NCBI GenBank assembly: GCA_963772225.1
Contig: CAVYWD010000011.1
Span: 186,001 to 250,000 of the forward strand
Length of the DNA: 64,000 bases
Direction of reading: 5' to 3'
Origin: CAVYWD01 sp963772225
GTDB lineage: Bacteria > Myxococcota > Myxococcia > Myxococcales > UBA5297
This document shows, piece after piece, positions 19,018 through 27,184 of the stretch (the stretch's first letter is position 1; the number at the start of each line of letters is the position of its first letter). The position numbers were made by a program, and so were the translations under genes. A model generated the notes under the pieces. It saw only the letters and a list, made by a program, of their open reading frames with translations, was not told where the DNA came from and searched no databases.

Positions 19018-19195
19018 TCGAGCCTCCTTGGGCAGCCGTGCGGCGGATTGTCCCCTTTGACCGACAGGGGGGTCAAGAATCCGGCCGTCCCAAGGGTACC
19101 GCCCACGGGGGCGCGAGTACGGAAATCGACGCGGCCCTCGACGCGAAGTCGAGAGCTGACGCCCGGCCGCTCAGCGAGGCGCGGACGAGATCGCC

Positions 19196-19399
19196 CTACC
19201 CCTCGTACTCGTCGAACCAGGCCATCTGGATGGCCTCGAGGACCTTCTCGTTGGAGTGCTTCGGATCGTCGTCGAAGCCCTCCAGCGCGCGCACGCGCTG
19301 GTGCAGGTCCGTGAACCGCACCTGCATCGGGTTGACGTCGGGGAAGAGCTCGCTCAGCCGGATGCCGATCTCCCGGACGTCGGTCCATTTCAGTCCCAT
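19196..19399 (-). CDS. iscX: Fe-S assembly adaptor IscX
   Basis: A 67-residue acidic protein, MGLKWTDVREIGIRLSELFP, with the family's conserved VRFTDLHQRV, DDPKHSNEKVLEAIQMAW and terminal DEYEG. IscX binds IscS and iron and tunes cluster assembly rate. It is the last gene of the isc operon, starting 11 nt after the ferredoxin stop, as in Escherichia coli. A single open frame appears to fuse it to ferredoxin, but this results from the frameshift in fdx. Confidence 0.93.
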   Translation of the reverse strand: MGLKWTDVREIGIRLSELFPDVNPMQVRFTDLHQRVRALEGFDDDPKHSNEKVLEAIQMAWFDEYEG

Positions 19400-19410
19400 T
19401 GGGTCCCTCG

Positions 19411-19822
19411 CTACCCTTTGACCACCTTCGCGAGCCGCGCCTTCATCGCCTCGGGCGCGCCCGCCGGGGCGCCGCCCTGCGCGAGCGCCCGGCGTTCGGC
19501 CGGGTGCTCGTGAAGATAGGTCCGCGTGCTCTCTTCGGTGATCTCGGAACACCACGTCGGCCTGGCCCACCCGCGCCTGGCATCCCAGGCGGGAGGACGG
19601 CTTCACGTCGAAGGCCTTGTCCAAAATGTCGAGCTCCTGCTCTCCGGGCTCGGAGAGCGACGAGAGCCCCTCCAGGACCCAGACGTGGCAGGTGGAGCAC
19701 GCGCACGCCCCGCCGCAGGCGTTGCCGTGCATCGCGCCGGCGAGTGAGGACGCCTCGAGCAGGGTCGTCCCGGGGGCGACCTCGAAGGACTTGCCGTCCG
19801 GCAGAATGGTGACCTTGGGCAT
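19411..19822 (-). CDS. fdx: Isc-type [2Fe-2S] ferredoxin (one apparent frameshift)
   Basis: Adrenodoxin-type ferredoxin supplying electrons for Fe-S cluster assembly. MPKVTILPDGKSFEVAPGTT opens the beta-grasp fold; the cluster ligands are the C-x5-C-x2-C set in GNACGGACACSTCHVW and a fourth Cys in SRLGCQARVG. An extra G at 19546 (gatctcgg) shifts the frame; removed, the protein reads ADVVFEITEESTRTYLHEHP and ends KVVKG at 19411, about 136 residues, some 25 longer than E. coli Fdx. It is placed between hscA and iscX, the normal isc order. Confidence 0.88.
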
Positions 19823-19859
19823 TCGCGCTCCCTAAAGGCCTCGCGCCTGTTTCTGGGCG

Positions 19860-21782
19860 CTAAGCCTTGTCCGTCTGCTCCTTCAGGTGCTTCAACCCGG
19901 CGCTGGGCGCCTCGCCCTCGCGCGCCGCGAAGTCGAGCGCCGAGTGCCCCTTTACCGCCCGCTCGATCTCGTAGTTCATCACCCGCTCGGCGAACGGGCT
20001 CGAGATCTGCGCCAGGTGCTCCTGCGCGAGCTGGATGGGCTTGAAGTCGTCGCCGCGCATCGCCTCCTCCAGCCGGCCAACGGCGAGGTCGATCTCCTCG
20101 CGGTCGCGGTTCTGCAAGAGGAAGGCGTGGTCGCCGAGTCGCTTGCGCGCCTCGCTCAGGATGCGCTCGGCCTCGACCTTGGCGTCGCGGGTCAGCCGCC
20201 GCCGCACGTCCTCCTCGGCGTTGTCGATGGACTCCATGAGCATCCGCTCGACCTCGTCGTCGGTGAGGCCGTGGCTGGGCTTGACGGTCACTGACTGCTC
20301 GGCGCCGGTGGAGAGCTCCTTGGCCGAGACGTTGAGGATGCCGTCCGCGTCCAGCGCGAACGTCACCTGGATGCGCGCCAGGCCCGCCGCCAGAGGCGGG
20401 ATCTTCGAGAGCCGGAAGCGCGCGAGCGAGCGGCAGTCCTCGACCAGCTCGCGCTCGCCCTGGACCACGTGGACGTCCATGGCGTTCTGGCCGTCCTTGA
20501 ACGTGGTGAAGACCTGCGCCGCCGCGGTGGGGATGGTCGAGTTTCGCGGGATGAGCTTTTCCACCACCGCGCCCATGGTCTCCAGCCCCAGCGAGAGCGG
20601 CGTCACGTCGAGCAAGAGCACGTCATCGCGCGGCCCCGCGCCGGCGAGCAGGTCGGCCTGCACCGCGGCGCCGAGCGCCACCACCTCGTCCGGGTCGATG
20701 TCCGAGAGCGGCGGCCGCCCGAAGAGCGCCTCCACCTCGCGGCGCACCAGCGGGACGCGGGTCATGCCGCCCACCAGCACCACGCCGTCCAGGTCGTCGC
20801 CCTTGAGCTTCGCGTCGATGAGCGCCATCCGCGCGATGCGCAGCGTCTTGTCGACCAGCGCCTTCACCTCGGGCAGCGCCTCGAAGTCGGCGCGCGACAC
20901 CGCGACGAGCTGGCCGTCCAGGTCGAGCTCGGCGACCTCGGCGGCCGTGAGCGCCTCCTTCGCGGCCCGGGCGACGTAGAGGAGCTGCGACAACCGGTCG
21001 CCCAGGTCCGCTCGGAAATCCGGGTCGCGGCCGAGCTTCTTCCTCAGGGCGTAGCGCAGGAGCGCGCGGTCGAAGTCGTCCCCGCCGAGCGCGGTGTCTC
21101 CCTTGGTCGCCATCACCTGGAAGACGCCGTTGTCCAGCGACAGGATGGAGACGTCGAAGGTGCCGCCGCCCAGGTCGTAGACGGCGAAGTGGCCGTTCAC
21201 CTTCTTGTCCAGGCCATACGCCAGCGCCGCCGCGGTCGGCTCGTTGATGATGCGGAGCACGTCGAGCCCGGCGAGCCGACCCGCGTCCTTGGTCGCCTGG
21301 CGCTGGGCATCGTCGAAGTAGGCGGGCACCGTGATGACCGCCTGCTCGAGCTTCTCCTGCAAGAACCCCTCGGCGCGCCGGCGCAGGGCCTTGAGGATCT
21401 CCGCGGAGACCTCCACCGCCGTGACCGCCTTGCCCCCGGCCAGGAAGCGCGGCACCAGCCCGTCCTCGGCGAACTCGTAGGCGCCGCGGGTCCGCTCGGA
21501 AAGCTCGGAGAGGCTGCGGCCCATGAATCGCTTCACCGAGACGATGGTGTCCTTGGGCTGCGTCGCGGCCAGCGCCTTGGCGGCCTTGCCCACCGTCGGC
21601 AGGCCAGTCGCCGGGTCGTAGCTCACCACGGAGGGGAGTAGGCGCCCGCCCTCGTCGTCCACCGGCATGCACTCCGGCCGGCCTCCGACCACGCGCGCGA
21701 CGAGGCTATGGGTCGTGCCGAGGTCGATCCCCACCGGCGTGCCCTTCTTCAGGGGGTCGCCGATCTGCAACAGGCCGGACAT
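19860..21782 (-). CDS. hscA: Fe-S assembly Hsp70 chaperone HscA
   Basis: A 640-residue Hsp70 family ATPase dedicated to cluster release from IscU. PVGIDLGTTHSLVARV gives phosphate-binding loop 1; VITVPAYFDDAQRQATKDAG, NEPTAAALAYGLD and DLGGGTFDVSIL mark the nucleotide domain, and VLVGGMTRVPLVR the adenosine motif. The substrate-binding domain begins near 390 (LLDVTPLSLGLETMG). The start MSGLLQIGDPLKK at 21782 has GGGAGCG upstream; an earlier ATG at 21806 is less likely. It is 107 nt downstream of hscB. Its target motif LPPVK is present in the IscU encoded in the same operon. Confidence 0.95.
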   Translation of the reverse strand: MSGLLQIGDPLKKGTPVGIDLGTTHSLVARVVGGRPECMPVDDEGGRLLPSVVSYDPATGLPTVGKAAKALAATQPKDTIVSVKRFMGRSLSELSERTRGAYEFAEDGLVPRFLAGGKAVTAVEVSAEILKALRRRAEGFLQEKLEQAVITVPAYFDDAQRQATKDAGRLAGLDVLRIINEPTAAALAYGLDKKVNGHFAVYDLGGGTFDVSILSLDNGVFQVMATKGDTALGGDDFDRALLRYALRKKLGRDPDFRADLGDRLSQLLYVARAAKEALTAAEVAELDLDGQLVAVSRADFEALPEVKALVDKTLRIARMALIDAKLKGDDLDGVVLVGGMTRVPLVRREVEALFGRPPLSDIDPDEVVALGAAVQADLLAGAGPRDDVLLLDVTPLSLGLETMGAVVEKLIPRNSTIPTAAAQVFTTFKDGQNAMDVHVVQGERELVEDCRSLARFRLSKIPPLAAGLARIQVTFALDADGILNVSAKELSTGAEQSVTVKPSHGLTDDEVERMLMESIDNAEEDVRRRLTRDAKVEAERILSEARKRLGDHAFLLQNRDREEIDLAVGRLEEAMRGDDFKPIQLAQEHLAQISSPFAERVMNYEIERAVKGHSALDFAAREGEAPSAGLKHLKEQTDKA

Positions 21783-21889
21783 GGGAACGCTCCCTCGCTC
21801 TTTCAAGCTGCTGTGACCGCCGGCGCGCGAGCGCCCGCGGATTCGCGCAAAAAACGGTGTGAAAGCCTACTGCCCGAAGCCGGCGCCCG

Positions 21890-22525
21890 TCAGCCCTGCT
21901 CGAGGGCCCTGAGCTCCGCCGCCTCGACCTCTTCTTCGAAGCGCGCGTGATACTTGAGCACGGCCACCGCGGCCGCCGCCCGCTCGAGGTGCGCGCGGTC
22001 GGGCGCGCGCGCGTGCTCGGCGAAGGCGCTCGTGAGCTCGCCCGCGACCTCCGCCGCCCGCTCCTTCACCTTCTTCGCGAGCTCGCGCACCCGCGAGAGG
22101 TCGCCCGTCGTCACGGCTCGGGCGAGCTCTTCGCGGACCTCCAGGACCTCCTCGAGGAACTCCGGCGGCAGGCGGGCCATCGCCCCTGCGCCGCTCTCCT
22201 TCTCGATGTCGATGCCCTGAGCCCGGAGCAGCGTGCTCGCTCGGCGCAGCGGGTCTTTGACCGCCTTGGCCGCCTCGTTCACGGCGGTGGTCCAGTCGAG
22301 CGACAGGCGGCGCTCGCGCGGGGACTTCTGGGCGAACCGGTCCGGATGGAGGCGCCGGCTCAGCTCGCGGACGCGCTCGTCGACGCGGGCCTTCTCCAGG
22401 GCAAACGTCACCGGAAGCCCGAGCACGGTGAAAGCGTCGAGCGCCGGAGGCAGTGGCTGGATCGCGCCGCAGCCCGCGCACAACGGGCCCGCCCCCGGGT
22501 CGCGCTGGCAGGTTTGGCAAATCAT
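21890..22525 (-). CDS. hscB: Fe-S assembly J-domain co-chaperone HscB with N-terminal zinc finger
   Basis: A 211-residue J-protein that delivers IscU to HscA. The J domain (FTVLGLPVTF to NEAAKAVKDP) holds the essential HPD in SRRLHPDRFAQKSP, followed by the three-helix C-terminal domain. The first 20 residues form a CxxC...CxxC zinc-ribbon (MICQTCQRDPG, LCAGCGAIQP), as in eukaryotic HSC20 and unlike E. coli HscB. The gene lies between iscA and hscA. A perfect GC-rich hairpin sits just upstream of its start. Confidence 0.93.
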   Translation of the reverse strand: MICQTCQRDPGAGPLCAGCGAIQPLPPALDAFTVLGLPVTFALEKARVDERVRELSRRLHPDRFAQKSPRERRLSLDWTTAVNEAAKAVKDPLRRASTLLRAQGIDIEKESGAGAMARLPPEFLEEVLEVREELARAVTTGDLSRVRELAKKVKERAAEVAGELTSAFAEHARAPDRAHLERAAAAVAVLKYHARFEEEVEAAELRALEQG

Positions 22526-22551
22526 GGGGTCACCGAGCTAAAACCCCATCG

Positions 22552-22577
22552 CCCCCTCCCCGCGAGCGGGGAGGGGG
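22552..22577. repeat. Perfect 12-bp GC hairpin between iscA and hscB
   Basis: CCCCCTCCCCGC and its complement are separated by two bases (ga) at 22564-22565. No T-run follows on either strand, so it is not a classical terminator. It could be an mRNA processing or stabilising stem within the operon or a dispersed palindrome; related sequence (GCGAGCGGGGAGGGGGT) recurs within the gene at 5121-7634. Confidence 0.8.
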
Positions 22578-22592
22578 TTGGGGACGCTCTCG

Positions 22593-23048
22593 CTAAATGG
22601 TAAAGCTCTCGCCGCAGCCGCACGTGGTGCGCACCTGCGGGTTCGTCAGCTTGAAGCCCGCCTGCAGGAGCTTCTCCTCGTACTCGATGACGGTGCCGAC
22701 CAAGTAAATGTAGCTCTTGGGGTCGACGAAGATGCGCACGCCCTCGCGCTCGAACACCCGGTCCTTCTCGCGGGGCTTGTCGTCCCAGGTGAGCGCGTAG
22801 GAGAGGCCCGAGCACCCGCCTCCCTTCACCGCCACCCGGAGGCCCGCCTCGGGCGTCGACCGCTCCGCGATCAGCTTCTTGAGTCGCTCGAAGGCCTGGT
22901 CGGCGATGCTGATGCCGCTCTTGCCAGGCACCGCCAGAGCACCCGCGCCGATGCCGGCGACGCAATGGGTTTCTCCGCTGACCGCGGGGGTCGCCGGCGC
23001 TGGAGCCGGCTGCGCTGCACTCTGCAAGGAAGTCATCTCGTAGGCCAT
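22593..23048 (-). CDS. iscA: A-type Fe-S carrier protein IscA with N-terminal extension
   Basis: Scaffold/carrier for Fe-S clusters. The three ligand cysteines are visible: GGGCSGLSY (C79) and TTCGCGESF (C143, C145). Core residues 45-151 match the usual ~107-residue family. The first 45 residues are an Ala/Pro-rich extension with its own Cys (ETHCVAG) not seen in standard IscA. The start MAYEMTSLQ at 23048 has GGAGAAGG directly upstream; a later start at ATG 23036 (MTSLQ) would remove only four residues. It is flanked by iscU and hscB. Confidence 0.93.
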   Translation of the reverse strand: MAYEMTSLQSAAQPAPAPATPAVSGETHCVAGIGAGALAVPGKSGISIADQAFERLKKLIAERSTPEAGLRVAVKGGGCSGLSYALTWDDKPREKDRVFEREGVRIFVDPKSYIYLVGTVIEYEEKLLQAGFKLTNPQVRTTCGCGESFTI

Positions 23049-23086
23049 TCCTTCTCCGCCAAAGCCCTTAGGCGCCGTCGCCCTCC

Positions 23087-23494
23087 CTACTTCGCCGCCT
23101 TGCCATCCTTCTTGGCGCTCTGCTTCTTGCGGAAGTCCTCGATGGCGGCCTTGATGGCGTCCTCGGCGAGCACCGAGCAGTGGATCTTCACCGGGGGGAG
23201 CGCGAGCTCCGTGGCGATTTGCTGGTTCGTGATCTTCTGGGCGTCCTCGATGGACTTGCCCTTCACCCACTCGGTGACGAGCGAGCTGGAGGCGATGGCC
23301 GAGCCGCACCCGAAGGTCTTGAACTTGGCGTCCTCGATGACGCCTTCGTCGGTGATCTTGAGCTGCAGGCGCATCACGTCGCCGCAGGCCGGCGCGCCCA
23401 CCAGGCCGGTGCCGACGTTGGGGTCGCTCTTGTCCAGCGTCCCGACGTTTCGAGGGTTCTCGTTGTGCTCGATGACCTTGTCGCTGTAGCTCAT
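23087..23494 (-). CDS. iscU: Fe-S cluster scaffold protein IscU
   Basis: A 135-residue scaffold on which [2Fe-2S] clusters are built. Ligands are C37 (GAPACGDV), D39, C63 (FGCGSAIASSS) and C106 (KIHCSVLAEDA). The HscA recognition motif LPPVK is at 99-103. The C terminus carries a short Lys-rich tail. It follows iscS by 61 nt and precedes iscA by 38 nt. Confidence 0.96.
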   Translation of the reverse strand: MSYSDKVIEHNENPRNVGTLDKSDPNVGTGLVGAPACGDVMRLQLKITDEGVIEDAKFKTFGCGSAIASSSLVTEWVKGKSIEDAQKITNQQIATELALPPVKIHCSVLAEDAIKAAIEDFRKKQSAKKDGKAAK

Positions 23495-23555
23495 CCGTCT
23501 CTCCTGAAAGGTCGAAGCGCCCAGGGCCGCTTGGGGTTGGAGCGCCGAACTCGCG

Positions 23556-24785
23556 TCAATGGTTCGGGGTCACCCATTCGACCTCGTTCGGGTCGATGCC
23601 CTCTTTGGCCATCTCGTAGAGCGGGCTCATCTCCCTCAGCTTCGCGACCTTCTCGACGACGAGCTTCGCCACGTAGTCGATCTCCTCGGCGGTGTTGAAC
23701 CGGCCCACGCCGAAGCGGATGGAGGAGTGCGCCAGGTCGTCGCCGAGCCCCATGGCGCGCAGGACATAAGACGGCTCCAGGGAGGCCGAGGTGCAGGCGG
23801 AACCCGAGCTGACCGCCACGTCCTTGAGCGACATCATGAGCGCCTCGCCCTCGACGAACGCGAAGGAGACGTTCAGGTTCCCCGGGACGCGGTGCGAACG
23901 CGAGCCGTTCAGGCTCAGCATGTCCAGGCCGGAGAAGAGCGCCTTCTCCAGTCGGTCGCGCAGCTCGGCGGTGCGCGCGCCCTCGGCGGCGAGCTCGAGC
24001 CGGCAGATCTCCGCGGCCTTCCCAAACCCGACGATGCCCGGGACGTTGAGCGTGCCCGAGCGCATGCCGTGCTCGTGGCCGCCGCCGTCGATCTGCGGCA
24101 GGAGGCGGACGCGCGGCTTCTCGCGCCGCACGTACAGCGCCCCGACGCCCTTCGGTCCGTAGATCTTGTGAGCGGAGAGCGAGGCCAAGTCGACGAAGTC
24201 CGCGTTGACGTCGAAGGGGATCTTCCCGGCGCCCTGCACCACGTCGCAGTGGAAGAGGACGCCGCGGGCGCGGCAGAGCCGGCCAATCTCCCGGACCGGC
24301 TGCACGGTGCCGACCTCGTTGTTGGCCAGCATGATGGAGACGAGGATGGTCTTGGGCGTGAACGCCTTCTCGAGCGCACCGAGGTCGACGCGCCCTTCCT
24401 TGTCGACGTCGAGCCACGTCACCTCGAAGCCCATCCGCTCCAAGCGCTTACAGCTGTCGAGCGTGGCCTTGTGCTCGGTCTTCTGGGTAATGAGGTGGTT
24501 GCCCTTCTCCTTCAGGTACTCGGCGACGCCCTTGATGGCGAGGTTGGACGCCTCGGTCGCGCCGCTGGTCCAGACGATCTCCTTGGGGCTCTTGGCGCCA
24601 ATGAATGCGGCCACCTGCGCGCGGGCAAGCTCCACGGCCTCCTCGGCCTTCCAGCCGAAGACGTGCGACTTGCTCGCCGCGTTCCCGAAATCGCCCTTGA
24701 AGTAGGGCAGCATGGCGTCCAGCACCCGAGGGTCGACCGGGGTCGTCGCGTGATTGTCCAGATAGATCGGCAACTGGGGCGCCAT
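23556..24785 (-). CDS. iscS: Cysteine desulfurase IscS
   Basis: A 409-residue PLP enzyme that takes sulfur from cysteine for cluster assembly. The start MAPQLPIYLDNHATTPVDPR is preceded by AAAGGAAG. The PLP lysine is in SLSAHKIYGPKGVGALYV, and the active-site cysteine loop is SSGSACTSASLEPSYVLRA, as in group I (IscS/NifS) enzymes. It is the first gene of the isc operon; no iscR precedes it here. The N-terminal frame extension to 24878 lies in the leader and is not coding. Confidence 0.95.
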   Translation of the reverse strand: MAPQLPIYLDNHATTPVDPRVLDAMLPYFKGDFGNAASKSHVFGWKAEEAVELARAQVAAFIGAKSPKEIVWTSGATEASNLAIKGVAEYLKEKGNHLITQKTEHKATLDSCKRLERMGFEVTWLDVDKEGRVDLGALEKAFTPKTILVSIMLANNEVGTVQPVREIGRLCRARGVLFHCDVVQGAGKIPFDVNADFVDLASLSAHKIYGPKGVGALYVRREKPRVRLLPQIDGGGHEHGMRSGTLNVPGIVGFGKAAEICRLELAAEGARTAELRDRLEKALFSGLDMLSLNGSRSHRVPGNLNVSFAFVEGEALMMSLKDVAVSSGSACTSASLEPSYVLRAMGLGDDLAHSSIRFGVGRFNTAEEIDYVAKLVVEKVAKLREMSPLYEMAKEGIDPNEVEWVTPNH

Positions 24786-24888
24786 CCGCTTCCTTTCAGC
24801 TCTCCGGTCCGCTCTCCGGCCGGCTCGGAGCCGGCGCGACAAAACGCCGTCGCCATGCCGGGAAAATCTCGTATCCACGAACGTGGAG

Positions 24889-24927
24889 TAGACTGGTCTA
24901 GTATAAAAGCGACCGCTGGGGTGTCAA
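24889..24927 (-). promoter_or_regulatory. isc operon promoter with overlapping palindrome
   Basis: On the minus strand TTGACA (24922-24927) and TATACT (24900-24905) are spaced by 16 nt, a near-consensus sigma-70-type promoter. Its downstream edge carries the palindrome TAGAC-CA-GTCTA (24889-24900), sharing one base with the -10 box and covering the likely start site, a good position for a repressor. The leader to iscS would be about 100 nt. An IscR/Rrf2-type regulator encoded elsewhere is a reasonable guess, not shown. Confidence 0.65.
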
Positions 24928-24934
24928 GCGGTCG
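24910..24934. promoter_or_regulatory. 8-bp inverted repeat over the isc -35 box
   Basis: CGACCGCT and AGCGGTCG are separated by nine bases and bracket the TTGACA box of the isc promoter. It could be a second operator or an activator site serving isc, or the divergent dsbD gene. Confidence 0.4.
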
Positions 24935-25080
24935 GAACGTTCCTTCGGCATTCTCCGGCGCGGCGGATCGTTCAACTCCTCCGAAGAGATCCTTATGTCC
25001 CGACGCGCGCTCCAAAGAGTGCAAAGAGCGCTGGCGCGCGCGACCCATTCTGATGAGCCTCGCCACCTCAAGGAGAGCCC

Positions 25081-26409
25081 GTGAAGTCACAGCTCAAGCT
25101 CGTCGGAGCCGGCCTGGCGGCGGCGGCCCTCGTCCTGCTTCTCCCCGAGGTGCTCGGGCCGGGGCCGCGCGCCGACTTCGCGGTGGGCGAGCGCCTCAAG
25201 GGCGGCGCGCTCCTCGCTCCGCTGGCGCTCATCTTCCTCGGCGGCCTGCTCACCGCGCTCACACCGTGCGTGTACCCGCTCATCCCCATCACCGTGTCCA
25301 TCTTTGGGGCGCGTCAGTCCCAGAGCCGTGGGCGCGCCATCGCCCTCACCCTGGCCTACAACGTCGGGATCGCCGTGATGTTCACCTCGCTGGGCATCGG
25401 CGCCGCGCTGACCGGCAAAGCGTTCGGACGTCTCCTGGGCGACCCCATCGTCGTCAGCGGACTCGCCCTTCTCTTCCTCGCCTTCGCTGCCTCCATGTTC
25501 GGCGCGTTCGACTTCCAGCTCCCGTCGAGCCTGCAGCAGAAGCTGGGCGGGCTGGGCAAGGCCGGATACGCCGGCGCCTTCCTCATGGGGCTGGTCGCGG
25601 GCCTGGTCGCTGCCCCTTGCACCGGGCCAGTCCTCTCCGGCGTCCTGCTCCACGTCGCGGCCACCCAGGACGTCGGCGTCGGCGCGCTGCTGCTCTTCAC
25701 CTACGCGCTGGGGCTGGGCCTCCCCTTCTTCCTCATCGGCGCGCTCTCGCTCCGGCTGCCCAAGAGCGGCGCGTGGATGGAGGCCGTCAAGTCCGTCTTC
25801 GGCATCGCGCTCACCGCGCTCGCGCTCTCTTATCTGCGCGACGCGTTCCCGTCCGTGCGCCAGGCGCTGAGCCTGCGCGCGGTCGCCTACGGCGCCCTCG
25901 TCGCCGCGGCGCTGGCCTTCGCCGGAGTCGTCGCCGGAGCGGTGCATAGGTCCTTCCACGCCCGGCCCGCCGAAGGCCTGCTCAAGGGGCTGGGCGTCGC
26001 CCTGGTCGTCCTCGGCATCGCCCTCCGGCCGGAGGCGCCCCTGGCGAGCCCGGCGCCGTCCAACCTCGTCTGGCTCGCCGATGAGGCCCAGGCGCGCACC
26101 CAGGCGACCGTCTCGAAGCGCCCGGTGCTCATCGACTTCTCAGCGGAGTGGTGCGCGGCCTGCAAAGAGCTCGAGAAGTACGTGTTCCACGACGACCGCT
26201 TCGAGCGCGAGGCGCAGAGGTTCGTGCTGGTTCGCGTGGACGGCACGCGGGACTCGCCCGAGCTGCAGCGCCTCTACGCGCAATACCGCGTCGCGGGGCT
26301 GCCGACCGTGGTGCTCATCGACGCCGCCGGGAAGGTGCGCGACGATCTGACGGTCACCGGCTTCCTGCGCCCCCAGGAGCTCGTCTCCCTGCTCCAGAGG
26401 GTCGAGTAG
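25081..26409 (+). CDS. dsbD: Thiol:disulfide interchange protein DsbD-like (transmembrane plus thioredoxin domains)
   Basis: A 442-residue inner-membrane protein that should carry reducing power across the membrane to periplasmic thiols. After an N-terminal helix there are about eight membrane helices with the two active cysteines in LTALTPCVYPLIPITV (C63) and AAPCTGPVLSG (C180), then a C-terminal thioredoxin domain with FSAEWCAACKELEKYVF (C358, C361) and GLPTVVLID. The N-terminal periplasmic DsbD-alpha domain is missing, as in many shorter homologues. Start is GTG after AAGGAGAGCCC. It is divergent from isc. The glutaredoxin-like lipoprotein at 27185 may be a functional partner (inference). 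Confidence 0.9.
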   Translation: MKSQLKLVGAGLAAAALVLLLPEVLGPGPRADFAVGERLKGGALLAPLALIFLGGLLTALTPCVYPLIPITVSIFGARQSQSRGRAIALTLAYNVGIAVMFTSLGIGAALTGKAFGRLLGDPIVVSGLALLFLAFAASMFGAFDFQLPSSLQQKLGGLGKAGYAGAFLMGLVAGLVAAPCTGPVLSGVLLHVAATQDVGVGALLLFTYALGLGLPFFLIGALSLRLPKSGAWMEAVKSVFGIALTALALSYLRDAFPSVRQALSLRAVAYGALVAAALAFAGVVAGAVHRSFHARPAEGLLKGLGVALVVLGIALRPEAPLASPAPSNLVWLADEAQARTQATVSKRPVLIDFSAEWCAACKELEKYVFHDDRFEREAQRFVLVRVDGTRDSPELQRLYAQYRVAGLPTVVLIDAAGKVRDDLTVTGFLRPQELVSLLQRVE

Positions 26410-26475
26410 CCGCTCGGGCCGCCGCCTTGTGTCGCTCACTCGTCGCTTGTGCGATGTGGGCCGTTCGGTCTAAGG

Positions 26476-27171
26476 ATGCGCTCCATGATGGAACCATCGG
26501 GCGGAGCGCGGGCGCGCGAGCCCAAGCCCAAGCCCTTGATCCTCGCCGTGATGCTGGTGGCAATCGTCGGCGGCTCCTGCACGCTCCAGTCCATGAAGGC
26601 TGGCGAGGCCGAGCTGCCCGACCAGGCGCAGGTTGAGCACTTCATCAAGCAGATGAGCCCGCTCACCGGCGCGCGCCCGGAGGAGCAGGCGCACATGACG
26701 AGCGCCTTCCTCGAGTTCGGGCGGCGCCAGGTGCGGGTGGCGGCCAGCCTCCAGCCGTTCCACCTGGGCTTCGGCATCCTGCTGATCGCCTCGTACGCCT
26801 TCACCTTCCTGTTCGGCCTGCGGGCGCTCTCGCTCGCGCGCGAGGCGCCCCGCCAGCTCTCGATGGCGGCGCTCTTCGCGCTCGTCGCGCGGGTCGCGGT
26901 GGCGGCCATCGACGTCGCCCAGACTCAGAAGCTGCGGCCGGCTTTGACCGAGCTTGCGAGCGCCACCTCGCCGCCCCCCAACCTCTCGCCCGCGGACGCG
27001 GCCCAGATGATCCAGGCGACCAGCGCGGCCTTCAGCTGGCTCGCCGTGGCGTTCGAGATGAGCCGCGCCCTCGCGATCTGCATCCTCTTCAGCGTCGCCT
27101 GGCGCTACTTCCAGCGGCCCGACGTGGTCGCCTACTACGACCGCCACAGCCCCGCCGAACCGCTCGACTGA
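26476..27171 (+). CDS. Predicted inner-membrane protein, function unknown
   Basis: About 231 residues with an N-terminal helix (LILAVMLVAIVGGSCTLQSM), a helical hairpin region around 100-155 (GFGILLIASYAFTFLFGLRA, MAALFALVARVAVAAIDVA) and a last helix near 200 (ALAICILFSVAWRYF). No known domain was recognised. It lies 66 nt after dsbD on the same strand. The start is uncertain among ATGs at 26476, 26485 and 26488. Confidence 0.7.
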   Translation: MRSMMEPSGGARAREPKPKPLILAVMLVAIVGGSCTLQSMKAGEAELPDQAQVEHFIKQMSPLTGARPEEQAHMTSAFLEFGRRQVRVAASLQPFHLGFGILLIASYAFTFLFGLRALSLAREAPRQLSMAALFALVARVAVAAIDVAQTQKLRPALTELASATSPPPNLSPADAAQMIQATSAAFSWLAVAFEMSRALAICILFSVAWRYFQRPDVVAYYDRHSPAEPLD

Positions 27172-27184
27172 GCCCCGGCGCGGG

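Noticed and set aside
20469..21641. Long plus-strand ORF opposite hscA
   Set aside because: It is antisense to a well-supported Hsp70 gene and has no recognisable domain.
22552..22577. Rho-independent terminator after iscA
   Set aside because: No T-run follows and the gene downstream continues the conserved isc order, so the hairpin probably does not end transcription.
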